In this document: piece by piece, positions 33,438-43,402 of the stretch | How positions within the stretch are numbered: the first letter of the stretch is position 1 | Layout of the letters: every line of letters begins with the position of its first letter | NCBI RefSeq assembly: GCF_014596745.1 | Contig: NZ_JABTCF010000002.1 | Location: forward strand, 372,001 to 436,000 | Direction of reading: 5' to 3' | Length of the DNA stretch: 64,000 nucleotides | Origin: Maribacter aquimaris | GTDB taxonomy: Bacteria > Bacteroidota > Bacteroidia > Flavobacteriales > Flavobacteriaceae | Notes under the pieces: generated by a model | Told to the model about the DNA's origin: nothing | What the model saw: the letters and a program-made list of their open reading frames with translations, nothing else | Database searches by the model: none | Position numbers and translations under genes: made by a program

Positions 33438-34772
33438 ATGGCAAATATCAAGATTGTATTGCGCAAGAATATGAAGAAAAAGGATGGCACTATTCCATTG
33501 GCGCTTCGAATAAGCGAAAACTATAAAACGAATTACAAGTGGCTTGGTCAATATGTTTTTGAAAAAGATTGGGATAAAGTTTCGGGAAAAGCAAAAGGGT
33601 CCCATCCTAATCACAAAAAATTGAATAACTTTTTAATGAAAAAGTTGACCGAGGCCAATGACCTATACTTTGATTCTAAAGAAAAAAGTATCACACCAAA
33701 ACAAATTAAATATAAATTAAAGGGGCCAGGAGGCTCTAAATCTTTCTTTACTGTAGCAGCTGAACGCGTTAAAAGTAAATATGATCGTGGTACTTTTTCA
33801 GTAGCCAAATCAGAACTTTCCATATTGTATAATATCGAAGAGTTTCTTTCTTTAAAATCTTCCTCACGTAAAAATGATATCATTGAAGCAATAAGAAAAA
33901 GAAGGAACGAAAGGATTAGTAAAGCACGGAGGTCAGAATTCTCATTTGTTGATGGGATTAACCATTTTAAGAAGAACAAGTCGCTAAAGTTTCGCGATAT
34001 AGATGAATCATTTTTAAAACGGTATAAAACTTTTTGCTCTGTTTATCTGAATCAAAAAACTCGCACGATTTCAAATCAACTTATTTTTATTAGAACCCTT
34101 TTCAATATTGCAATCAAAGAAGGAATAGTAGATTCAAAATTTTATCCCTTTTCAGGTGAAAGAGAAAGGATACGACTTGGTTCGGGTAATAAAATTGGCC
34201 TTACTACTAAAGAGCTGGAAAAAATAGAATCCCTTCAATTTGAGCCCCAATCGTCAATCTGGCATACACATAACGTTTGGTTGATTTCTTTCTACTTTGC
34301 GGGTATGCGTGTTTCCGATGTGGTTAAATTAAGATGGGCCGATTTCAAGGATAACCGCCTTTATTACATTATGAACAAGAATGAAAAACCCTTGAGTCTC
34401 AAAATTCCAGATAAAGCTAGCGTCATATTGAACTTTTATAAAGAGGCCCAGAGAGAAAATAAAGGATATGTATTTCCATTTTTAAAAGATGCGGACCCTA
34501 AAAAAGATTTGGAAATTTTTAGGAAAACCAGAAATGCAACAACATTGTTTAATAAATATTTGAAACGTATTGCTAGGCTATGTGGAATTGATAAGAATTT
34601 GTCTAATCACATAGCACGCCACAGTTTTGGAAATATAGCAGGGGACAAGATACACCCATTGATGTTGCAAAAGCTATATCGGCATAGTGATTTGAAAACG
34701 ACGCTCAATTATCAAGCTAATTTCATCCATAAAGATGCCGATGATGCGTTGGATAGCGTTATTAATTTTTAA
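33438..34772 (+). CDS. Tyrosine recombinase (integrase of island B)
   Basis: The protein has 444 residues. Catalytic residues are Arg291 (FAGMRVSDVVKL), His391 and Arg394 (NHIARHSFGN), His416 (YRHSDLKTT) and nucleophile Tyr425 (LNYQANF). The N-terminal arm-binding and core-binding domains are present. It starts about 160 bp inside the tRNA-Met remnant and reads inward. It is clearly different in sequence from the island A integrase, so the two elements integrated independently. Confidence 0.93.
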   Translation: MANIKIVLRKNMKKKDGTIPLALRISENYKTNYKWLGQYVFEKDWDKVSGKAKGSHPNHKKLNNFLMKKLTEANDLYFDSKEKSITPKQIKYKLKGPGGSKSFFTVAAERVKSKYDRGTFSVAKSELSILYNIEEFLSLKSSSRKNDIIEAIRKRRNERISKARRSEFSFVDGINHFKKNKSLKFRDIDESFLKRYKTFCSVYLNQKTRTISNQLIFIRTLFNIAIKEGIVDSKFYPFSGERERIRLGSGNKIGLTTKELEKIESLQFEPQSSIWHTHNVWLISFYFAGMRVSDVVKLRWADFKDNRLYYIMNKNEKPLSLKIPDKASVILNFYKEAQRENKGYVFPFLKDADPKKDLEIFRKTRNATTLFNKYLKRIARLCGIDKNLSNHIARHSFGNIAGDKIHPLMLQKLYRHSDLKTTLNYQANFIHKDADDALDSVINF

Positions 34773-35924
34773 TTGTCAACATATTAGCAGTTGAATAAAC
34801 ACGAAACTTTCCCTAATCAACATTTCTTTTTTTATACTTAACTACAAACCACAGAATGTAAGCTTTTCCAAACTAGAACTGCTTAGTTTTATAAAGCATC
34901 ATTAAAGTCAACCTTGATACTTAATGGGTTTATCAAAGGGTTTTTTATGCAAAAACGGGTACTATCTATTTAGATTCTTGATGAAGGAATACAAGTGTCC
35001 TTTACCTTCTATTCCCATTTTGAATTTAATTTGATATTGAGAAACCAAACAAACTCCGCCCATTGACCTTCATTTTATTTCGGTCAAAGCGCATCGTTTA
35101 AAGGTCTTGAACACCATCGATTTTAAGAAAAATAAAATCAATGGAGTTCGCTTTTGATTTTAAAAGGATTTACCATTCCAATTTTTCGAACAAAAAAACT
35201 AAATGGGACCAAACTCTATCAAATTATATGTACGTATTTAGTGGTGGGATAATTAAGTGTTTTTATACGTTTTCTTGCAATTAATATTATGATTACCATA
35301 AGTTGCATTACATGACGGTAAACGTGGCTCCAACGGGTCTTAAAATGCAAAATAAGACTATGTTCGAAGTAATTTCAAAGGCTGTGAATTATTTGAAAAT
35401 CATTTTTTAAATTTAAAAAAAAGAACCGGCGGCCGTTTATTGTTTTATATGTTTATTAATGTTTATAATAGATACTACTGCTTGTCCACTACTTGTCCTC
35501 TCATGGGACGGTTGTGTACCAGTACTTGTCCGATTATGGGACGGTGGGACAGCATAAGTACTAATATTGATTTTATGTTGAGGGGTTGTAAATTATGATA
35601 ATTGACCTTAAATTAAATTGGTGTTTCATGTTACATTCGTGACCCTTTTTCCGATACCAAAGAAAACCAATTTGTTCTTAGACGGATTGCATAACCAGGC
35701 TCGTTTCTCGCACTTTTTATAAATCCTTACTAAGCTCAAATCAGTTGTGAGAATAGATATCGAAAAGGTAGGGTTAAGGGCAAGGAAAAATAAAATTAAT
35801 GGTTTTTGGATGCGGGTTTTTGAATGGACCGGTTCGCGGATATTAGTAAGGAATTAGCACCCTTGAGTTTGGCGGATAAGGAGCCATCAATTAGGACTCA
35901 GGACATAATGCTACTTTTTTCGTT
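34773..35924. other. 1.15-kb gene-poor stretch with paired GTCC/GGAC repeats
   Basis: No convincing gene is seen. The notable content is the pair of 23-bp repeats at 35,490-35,512 and 35,523-35,545. Low-complexity AT-rich DNA makes up most of the rest. The excisionase gene expected near the integrase is not recognisable here. Confidence 0.5.
35490..35545. repeat. Two 23-bp repeats with GTCC...GGAC dyads
   Basis: TACTTGTCC-N4-ATGGGACGGT occurs at 35,490-35,512 and 35,523-35,545, 33 bp apart, with only the 4-nt spacer differing. Each is an imperfect dyad (GTCC/GGAC). A further half copy CTTGTCC lies at 35,481, and GGGAC follows the second copy. Confidence 0.6.
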
Positions 35925-36778
35925 ATGAAGTTAATTAAGTCGATGGAGATGGTTGTTCAATTTTTGGAAACCAATACCACATCAAGAGCAATGGCAGATG
36001 CTTTTATTAGTGGAAAAGATTCTGATAGACAGACCGCAGGCGTTAAAAGCACCTTGGCAAATGCGCTTAAACGAATTAGTACACAACGGGTTTTTATGGC
36101 ATTATCCGTAGACGAAGTACCATTAAATATTAACAGCAAAGATAATCCTGCAATCATTTCCGTAGTAAACAATCCAAAATTTGAAACGTCGTATTCGTCA
36201 GTAATTGCCAGCATAATTCACACCATTACCAAACAAATGAGCGTGCGAAATTCTAAGTCGTCGTTCTTGCTAATGGAAGAAGCACCTACCATCAGATTAT
36301 TAAATATGCATAGAATTCCTGCAACTTTGAGAAGCTACGATATTGCCGCCATCTAAGTAATGCAGGATAAAATCCAGAACGATATGATGTATGGCGATAA
36401 GGAGAGTAAGGCAATTTTAAGCAATTTGTCCTACCAGTTTTTCGGTAAGGTCAACGACCCAGATACGACAAAATATTACGAGCGCTTTTTTGAAATTATC
36501 AAAGACCCAACCAAAAGTATTAGTTGTGGGCATAACCTTGATTTTGAATCGCGAATTACGACTGGAGAAAAAGAAATTCCAAAAATTAGCGCTGATGTAT
36601 TCTTTAGATTAAAGCAAGGCGAATTATAGCCTATGCTGATGGAAAGGATAAGAAAGTTCAGTTTAAATTGGCTGATATTCAAAGAGAGTTACCAAAGGAA
36701 ACGAAGCAGTTTTCTCAGGTTGATTTGGCTGCTAATTTTGAAACCATTTATAATGAGGCGAAATCTATTTTCAAATAG
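35925..36778 (+). pseudogene. Fragment of a TraG/VirD4-type conjugation coupling protein
   Basis: The surviving part corresponds to the C-terminal half of a Bacteroidota mobilization coupling ATPase (LLMEEAPTIRLLNMHRIPAT, then VMQDKIQNDMMYGDKESKA, LSYQFFGKVNDPDT). It is broken by an in-frame TAA at 36,354-36,356 and a lost base near 36,626, after which AYADGKDKKVQFKLADIQREL continues in another frame to 36,778. The N-terminal half with Walker A is missing. It shows that island B descends from a conjugative element but has lost the transfer function. Confidence 0.8.
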
Positions 36779-36828
36779 ATTTTATAAAATTATCTTTATA
36801 CCTGTAAAACTAATTTTTTAAATAATTT

Positions 36829-39800
36829 ATGACAGGTTCGGCACCACAAGCAGGATTCTATTATCAAAATAATATTGCAGCTCTTAAAATAATTGAAAGC
36901 CTGTTTTTTGATTCCGATATACAATATATTCAACTTGAAAATTACGACAGAGGAAATCATATAGATGATGTTATTATCAATAGAAAAGATAAAACAGATT
37001 TCATCCAAGTTAAATGGTCCGAAGATGAAAACAACAATTTTACGCTTTATAACCTATTAAGTAATGCCGAAGATAAAAAATCTATTTTTCGACAGCTTGC
37101 AGATGGTTATAAGAGTGTTGTAAATTCAGAGATACAGTTTCGTATTATCCTTTATTCAACCAAAGGTATAAGTAACGCTGCGCGACCTAGCAAGGACATT
37201 ACCATTGGACTGAACGATTTTATAAAAAAAATTGTTTTACCAATACAAGCTTCAGGAAAACAATATGATGCCATAAAATCGGTAAAGGAGTTTTTGCCAG
37301 TAGTGGAGATAATTAGAAAAGAAACTGGGTTACAAAAAAAGGAATTTACAGATTTTCTTAACCGATTAGATTTTCAGTTAAAGCAAGACTCTATTCATAT
37401 TATAAAAGATGCTATTGGTTCAAAATTTAGCCTGTTGGGAATTGAAAAAAACCTGGTTGATAGGCTATTAACCTCGGTAGTTGAGTGGAGTATTTCTGCG
37501 AAAAAAATCACTAAAGAGAAAGTTTTAAGACAACTCGGTTTATCAGAAAGGTTTGAAGATAAGCTTTCACATTACTTTAAAGTTGTAGATGATATTTACT
37601 ATGTTGCTAACGATAGGTTGTTGAAATCAATACAAAAATCAGTTGATGACTTAGATGGTGGTTATATTCTTGTCGAAGGTCTGCCAGGAATTGGCAAATC
37701 TACGGCATTGACTAAATTCCAACAACAAAACGATGACATAGCATTTACATATTATTGCTTTATACCAGATTCTAAAAATAATTTTGGGGAGTTAAGGCAC
37801 AAGACTAATTACTTTCTGAAGTCTATGTGTGTTGGTATTGAGAATCGTTTTCCAGATGTGAATTTACCTTCTCGCTATTCTAATGATTATGAAAGTAAAT
37901 TTGTTGAATATATTGATAAGCTTGCTACTCTTGACAGAAAAATAATTTTTATAGTTGATGGTCTAGACCACGTGCATAGAGATTTGGCTTTTTCAGAAAA
38001 TTCGTTACTGAATAATATTAAGGGTAACCTTCCTAATAACATATTTATAATAGTCAGCACCCAATATAAGTCGGTGCTTGCTACAGATGTTCTTCAACAA
38101 ATTAACTTAGATTCCAAAAGACACATTATTGCTAAAGGATTTACTCAACGAAAAATTAAGGAATATCTCACCAACAAAGGTATTGACCATTCTGAAATAC
38201 TTGAGTTGATAGAAAAGGTGTCCTCTGGTATTCCTGTTTACCTTCATTATATATCCGAATTGCTTTTAAAAACTGATAAGCGCAAATATGTAAAATTACT
38301 TAGTAATCTGCCAGAGTTGGAAGGTGGGGAAATTGACACATACCATGAATATTTATATGGAGGTATCGCTTTTAGTGAATATGACCGATGGGTATTGTCT
38401 TTTTTAGCATTTAGGAAAGAGCACACTAGTATTGAGTTAATCAATTTTATCATTTCAAAACTTGGTGTTGATTCGGATATAATAAAAGTGAAGCAGGTAA
38501 TCAATAAATATTCACATTTACTCAAACAAAATGATTCAGGCAATTTTATTGTGTTTCATAACAGCTTCAGGGAATTTATTCTTCAGAAAACAGAAGATGT
38601 TATAGTTAATTTCGGTCCAGCATTGATAGATTACTATGAGGAAAACCCTAATACTGATGAAGCATTTAGAAACTATTTTTCGCATTTGTACGATTCAGGT
38701 AGTTACTTAAAAGTAATAGAAACAACAAATGTAGCATGGATTAAAAATGCTTGGGCCAATTTACGCCCAATCCAAGAAATAAAAAGCAACATTGAAATTG
38801 CCCACAACGCCGCAATTGAAGAATTAAATTTATCTGAGTTTATACGAATATCGTTTTTAAAAGCTCGAATTTTAAATATAGAATGGAATTTTGATAGTTC
38901 CCATATTGACTTTCCAACCCTATTCTTAAAAGCTGGACACGTCAAAAACAGCCTGAGAGCAATCTGGGATGGTGATTTTCTTTTAGGTTCTAAGGAATAT
39001 TTTCACCACTATCTTAGTGAATATCATTTAAAGTTTTCCAAATTATTACCTAAAACTATTCTATCACGTGGTCTTGGTAAGGAAACCTCAGAATCTAGTT
39101 ATGAGTCTCTAGTACAAAGCTTGAAAGCTGATATTTTAATTGAAAAAGACCCAGTAGCCGTATTTAATAGAATAGACAAAATCTCCTGGAAAAAAACGGA
39201 TGACCACGTAAGGAATTTTAAAAAGACTGATTATTCAAAAAAGCAGAACAAAAAAATAAACCGTAAGATTAAGCGAAAGGCAATTAACTACTTATTGTTA
39301 CATAAACAATTTGATAAGCTGATTTTATTGGATAATGCCAATATAAAAGACAAGAAAATCGTCGTTACGATTAAATTGGCTCTAGCGGAATTCTTTATTA
39401 AAGATGACAAAAACACCGCAATTGGTATTTTAAATGAGATAGACTTTAAGCAAATTTCCAATGCGAATCTGTTAAGTCAAATAGCATATTTTTTGTCTTT
39501 TTTGACATTCGAAGAAGTCGTTAAGATTTTTCCAAAGCCAAAAATAGTGCTGCCAAAAATCGAAAATAAAATCATTGAACAAGGCAGGATGCAATTTAAA
39601 ATAAAAAAGAACATCGTTTCTTTGTTCGACTTGCTGAAAGTAATTTGGGTTTTTGAGATTAACCTTATTAATAGCTTAAAACTAAAGGTAACGTTACTTA
39701 GAAACCCTTCCCTCGGAATTTATGATTCAATCTTGAATCTCTCGCAATTTTGGAAAGATAATAAGACCACGAAAGTAGCGGAATCTTCAAAACTGAAAGC

Positions 39801-42800
39801 ACTCAAAATTTCATTAGATTATCTATACATAAAACATCCAAAATTCCTTCAAAAGAGAAGTTATGGTTTGATGGATGGTGACGATGATAGTCATTTTATT
39901 CGTCGTAGCTTGAACGATATAACCAATACCATATTTCAACTAGCAACAGATAGTTTAAATGAACAGAGCCTAAAGAAATTTATACAGTATTGGTTAGAAT
40001 TAGAAGCTGGCGATAATGGTTACCGAGAACATAAAATTGGGATTGGATTTGCAAGAATCTTAAATAAAAAGCATAAAGATTCGCTAAGTCCTGAAATTTT
40101 GAAAATCATACAACATGCAGAAGAAATTGTAAGATATGATGAAGATACCCACTCGTTATTGGATCATCTTGGTGAAATAGCTGAAATCTATGGAATTTGT
40201 GATTTTCAAGACCATTTTATGAGGCTATATAATGAATTCATCATAGTTGCTTTTGGTGTGGGCTACCGTAAGGATTATCAAGCAAGCTACATCACTAATG
40301 CCCTAGAAGCTGTACACGAAACAAATCCAGAAAACACCCTAAAGAGACTCAAGGATGCATTCTCTGTTCAAACACAACTAGCTTATGCTGGCAATGGAAG
40401 GATGAATCATATCTGTAAATCAGACCTAATTAGTTTTACTGGCGAAAGATATCCAGGACTCGCATTTAGCCTTTTGGACTATGAGGAAAACAATATAGGA
40501 CGAAGCGAAGCCATTTCTCGAGTATTACAGCTACTCATTGAGAAAGCTGAAAATGAAGAATTACCACTCTTATTTACTGTAATAAAAACTTTGCCAAAAT
40601 GGGACGTTGGTGGTACATCAAAAGGTGAGTTTTTAGAATTGACCACTCAATTATTTAAGCGCACTTTAGAGATTAATGAGAAAGACTTTATACCCAACAT
40701 TCTTAATGAAATAAGGTTCAACATATTAGTGGAACTTGAAGAGCCCAAAAAATTTGAAGAGTTTTATAAGCTATTAAAAACGTACAATTTAAACCCAAAG
40801 GACTACAACTTACCTGATATTGATTTTAAAGAAGATGAAAGCCAAAAGAAAAAACAATATAGAGGTAAATTTCTTGCGCCATTTTCCAAACCCACAAAAG
40901 AGCAACTTTTAGACCTATTCAACAACGACTTTGAAAAATTCAATGGCACATTGGAATCACTTCAAAGAACACATATTGAAAACGGAAGGCGAACAGGTAT
41001 TAGAAATGAATATTATCCCTTAAAAGAAAGTTTTCAGGATTTTTTCGATAAGCTTTCTAAGACTGAGCAAAAAAAGATAAAACCATATCAGATTCTTCGA
41101 TGGTTTGTTGAATACAATAATAATATAACGGATATTAAAACTTCACACATTGAAAAAGATGAGATTGAACTACATTTCAAAGCGCTTTTCGATAAAATTG
41201 ATAAAGCCTATCCCAAAGCATACTTCAGAAAATATGTTAATGAGGATTGTGACTTTAATAAAATTGTAGATGAAATTTATGCAAATGTGAACAATGGTCC
41301 GGATTCTGTGCTATACGCTGTCCTTAAAGATGAGGATGTTTTCGAGATAGTCACTAAAGCATCTTTATTGAAGCAACAGTCTATCGAGGAATTTTTGGAC
41401 AGATGGGTTAAAGACCAAACCTACTCAAAGGCAATACTTATTTTGGCTAATCGATTGGTCAATCCGCAGCCAGAAAAGGCTAAAAAAATGCTTGATGATA
41501 TAGCAGAAAAAGAATATGACAGCCTTTTGTTTTCAAATCATTATAACAAGGACACATTAGGTTTTAACGTAGTTGAAACATTAATAAAAGCAGACCCAAA
41601 ATTCGGAAAACGTTATTTGCTTAAAAGCTTTATTTCACAAAAGGGAAGGTATTTCTACGAGCTCTTGAGTGCAATTAATATGCTTACGGAATATGCGCCT
41701 TACTTTGAAGGTGGAAATGTGGCTGAATCGTTTTTCAACGCTAACTTAGAATACAACGTAGGTTTAGCTGAAGGACTACCTCAAAAGACAGCAGATTATG
41801 ATTTTGTTGAACAATATACGGAAAACGCTGAGTTATCAGAGGTTATAGTAAATTACATTGTCTCTCTTTTTGATTATCCTGTAATCAAAATTCGTGAATT
41901 GGCTTTGCAAGCCTTATTAGACATTTCTTTGGAAATTCCAGATTATCTTTCACATTTTCTTAAAAACAACTTACAGGATTTAGGTTTTAATAAAGTCGAG
42001 CATTTGCTTACTGTATTAATTAGCATTGCACTCAAAGAACCTGATTTGCTTATTGATTATAAAAAAGAAATCTGGGTTTTGTTTCGCCTAAAACATTTTA
42101 ATATTAACCAGCTTTTAATTAGGTTGTTTACAGTTCTATCAATTCACGATAAAAAAATATTAAACAAAACTGAGCAACTGTTTATTCAAAATCTTAACCA
42201 ACCCAGCACCATTATTATGCCACCAGAATTTAAGGTATATGAAAATGGTGGTAGGTTTATTTATTCAGATTTTCAAGCAGAAATATTATATAAAATAAGC
42301 AGAAATGATTTGTGCAATGAAGTTGTACAAGATGAACTATACACAGATTTAAAACAACAAAAAGGACTTGGTAATTACGATGCTGAAAATGAAGGAATAG
42401 TACATCGAAATTATAATATCAATACAAATTTTGACGTCATTGAAATACATTCGAAGTATTATGAAGAAGTCAAGAATAGCTTAAATGAAATAATATACAA
42501 AAAAATTAAGCGAGATTGTTTTGAACCTGAATTTGTAGAAAAGCTGGCTCTGGATATGAGACTATATGACCCTTCAAGTCTTTTGAATAAAACTATAACA
42601 CGTCCAAGTTATATTAATTGGTTGCCAAAAACATCACCAGAAGATTTTATGCAGTTTAAAGATTTGGACAATGTGGTTGAAACGGTTGCATCACGCGAGC
42701 AAAACTACGTTACGTTATTTGAATCTGGAAGCCAAAGGTCTTTAGGTGGTTACAGAGAATCAAAATTTACTACTTATTTTGAGGTAAGCACTTTCTTGAA

Positions 42801-43305
42801 GAAAAAAGACTCAACTATAGATATTGAAAGTTTGAAGTATGAGCATTTTATTCCTAGAGAAAATAGCTTTGATATTGAAATGCCTGGTTCCACAAGAAGT
42901 ATTCATTCATTTCCTGTAAAAGACATATTACCAATACTAGAAGTGTCCAAGAACAATTTTCGAGGCGAGAAAAGTATTTCAACTGCAATGGTGGCTAACG
43001 AGTTTTTGGAAATGTTGGAAATCAATGAAATGATTTTGTTAGATTTGCTTAACAACTCATCTGAAAAAGACGAAATAAAAGCTGTTAAATGGCAAAATTG
43101 TTATACCTCAGGAAGAAGGCGGTATAAACCAAGCTCTGAAGGATTTACAATAAAGATAGATAGATTAAGGCTAAAAGAGTTTTTAGATAAAAACAATTTT
43201 CAATTGTGTTTGAATATAGAAGTGTCTAGAGCTAACACACCTTATGTTAACGAGTCTCACATGGACTGGAAACATTATCAAAAAATTTCAATGGTAGAGA
43301 TTTAG
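36829..43305 (+). CDS. Avs-like STAND NTPase with N-terminal Cap4/DUF4297-type nuclease
   Basis: The protein has 2,158 residues. The N-terminus (about 1-210) has GFYYQNNIAALKI, then IDDV with Asp47, and QVK with Gln60 and Lys62: the PD-(D/E)xK pattern of Cap4-like dsDNA nucleases. A STAND module follows: Walker A GLPGIGKST (284-292), Walker B IIFIVDGLD (372-380) and the STAND GxP motif GIP (467-469). The remaining ~1,600 residues are helical, repeat-like, and would be the sensor. This is the layout of the Avs antiphage proteins, which detect a phage protein and then destroy DNA. Which phage protein it senses, if any, is unknown. It heads the defence-like cluster, 50 bp after the dead traG fragment. 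Confidence 0.78.
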   Translation: MTGSAPQAGFYYQNNIAALKIIESLFFDSDIQYIQLENYDRGNHIDDVIINRKDKTDFIQVKWSEDENNNFTLYNLLSNAEDKKSIFRQLADGYKSVVNSEIQFRIILYSTKGISNAARPSKDITIGLNDFIKKIVLPIQASGKQYDAIKSVKEFLPVVEIIRKETGLQKKEFTDFLNRLDFQLKQDSIHIIKDAIGSKFSLLGIEKNLVDRLLTSVVEWSISAKKITKEKVLRQLGLSERFEDKLSHYFKVVDDIYYVANDRLLKSIQKSVDDLDGGYILVEGLPGIGKSTALTKFQQQNDDIAFTYYCFIPDSKNNFGELRHKTNYFLKSMCVGIENRFPDVNLPSRYSNDYESKFVEYIDKLATLDRKIIFIVDGLDHVHRDLAFSENSLLNNIKGNLPNNIFIIVSTQYKSVLATDVLQQINLDSKRHIIAKGFTQRKIKEYLTNKGIDHSEILELIEKVSSGIPVYLHYISELLLKTDKRKYVKLLSNLPELEGGEIDTYHEYLYGGIAFSEYDRWVLSFLAFRKEHTSIELINFIISKLGVDSDIIKVKQVINKYSHLLKQNDSGNFIVFHNSFREFILQKTEDVIVNFGPALIDYYEENPNTDEAFRNYFSHLYDSGSYLKVIETTNVAWIKNAWANLRPIQEIKSNIEIAHNAAIEELNLSEFIRISFLKARILNIEWNFDSSHIDFPTLFLKAGHVKNSLRAIWDGDFLLGSKEYFHHYLSEYHLKFSKLLPKTILSRGLGKETSESSYESLVQSLKADILIEKDPVAVFNRIDKISWKKTDDHVRNFKKTDYSKKQNKKINRKIKRKAINYLLLHKQFDKLILLDNANIKDKKIVVTIKLALAEFFIKDDKNTAIGILNEIDFKQISNANLLSQIAYFLSFLTFEEVVKIFPKPKIVLPKIENKIIEQGRMQFKIKKNIVSLFDLLKVIWVFEINLINSLKLKVTLLRNPSLGIYDSILNLSQFWKDNKTTKVAESSKLKALKISLDYLYIKHPKFLQKRSYGLMDGDDDSHFIRRSLNDITNTIFQLATDSLNEQSLKKFIQYWLELEAGDNGYREHKIGIGFARILNKKHKDSLSPEILKIIQHAEEIVRYDEDTHSLLDHLGEIAEIYGICDFQDHFMRLYNEFIIVAFGVGYRKDYQASYITNALEAVHETNPENTLKRLKDAFSVQTQLAYAGNGRMNHICKSDLISFTGERYPGLAFSLLDYEENNIGRSEAISRVLQLLIEKAENEELPLLFTVIKTLPKWDVGGTSKGEFLELTTQLFKRTLEINEKDFIPNILNEIRFNILVELEEPKKFEEFYKLLKTYNLNPKDYNLPDIDFKEDESQKKKQYRGKFLAPFSKPTKEQLLDLFNNDFEKFNGTLESLQRTHIENGRRTGIRNEYYPLKESFQDFFDKLSKTEQKKIKPYQILRWFVEYNNNITDIKTSHIEKDEIELHFKALFDKIDKAYPKAYFRKYVNEDCDFNKIVDEIYANVNNGPDSVLYAVLKDEDVFEIVTKASLLKQQSIEEFLDRWVKDQTYSKAILILANRLVNPQPEKAKKMLDDIAEKEYDSLLFSNHYNKDTLGFNVVETLIKADPKFGKRYLLKSFISQKGRYFYELLSAINMLTEYAPYFEGGNVAESFFNANLEYNVGLAEGLPQKTADYDFVEQYTENAELSEVIVNYIVSLFDYPVIKIRELALQALLDISLEIPDYLSHFLKNNLQDLGFNKVEHLLTVLISIALKEPDLLIDYKKEIWVLFRLKHFNINQLLIRLFTVLSIHDKKILNKTEQLFIQNLNQPSTIIMPPEFKVYENGGRFIYSDFQAEILYKISRNDLCNEVVQDELYTDLKQQKGLGNYDAENEGIVHRNYNINTNFDVIEIHSKYYEEVKNSLNEIIYKKIKRDCFEPEFVEKLALDMRLYDPSSLLNKTITRPSYINWLPKTSPEDFMQFKDLDNVVETVASREQNYVTLFESGSQRSLGGYRESKFTTYFEVSTFLKKKDSTIDIESLKYEHFIPRENSFDIEMPGSTRSIHSFPVKDILPILEVSKNNFRGEKSISTAMVANEFLEMLEINEMILLDLLNNSSEKDEIKAVKWQNCYTSGRRRYKPSSEGFTIKIDRLRLKEFLDKNNFQLCLNIEVSRANTPYVNESHMDWKHYQKISMVEI

Positions 43306-43402
43306 TCGACCAGTATTGATTTTGAAAATAACTCAAACATTATTACAGACAGGCTTATCAATTCTCGCAAATTAATATCTTTATTACCTATTTATCCAAT
43401 TA

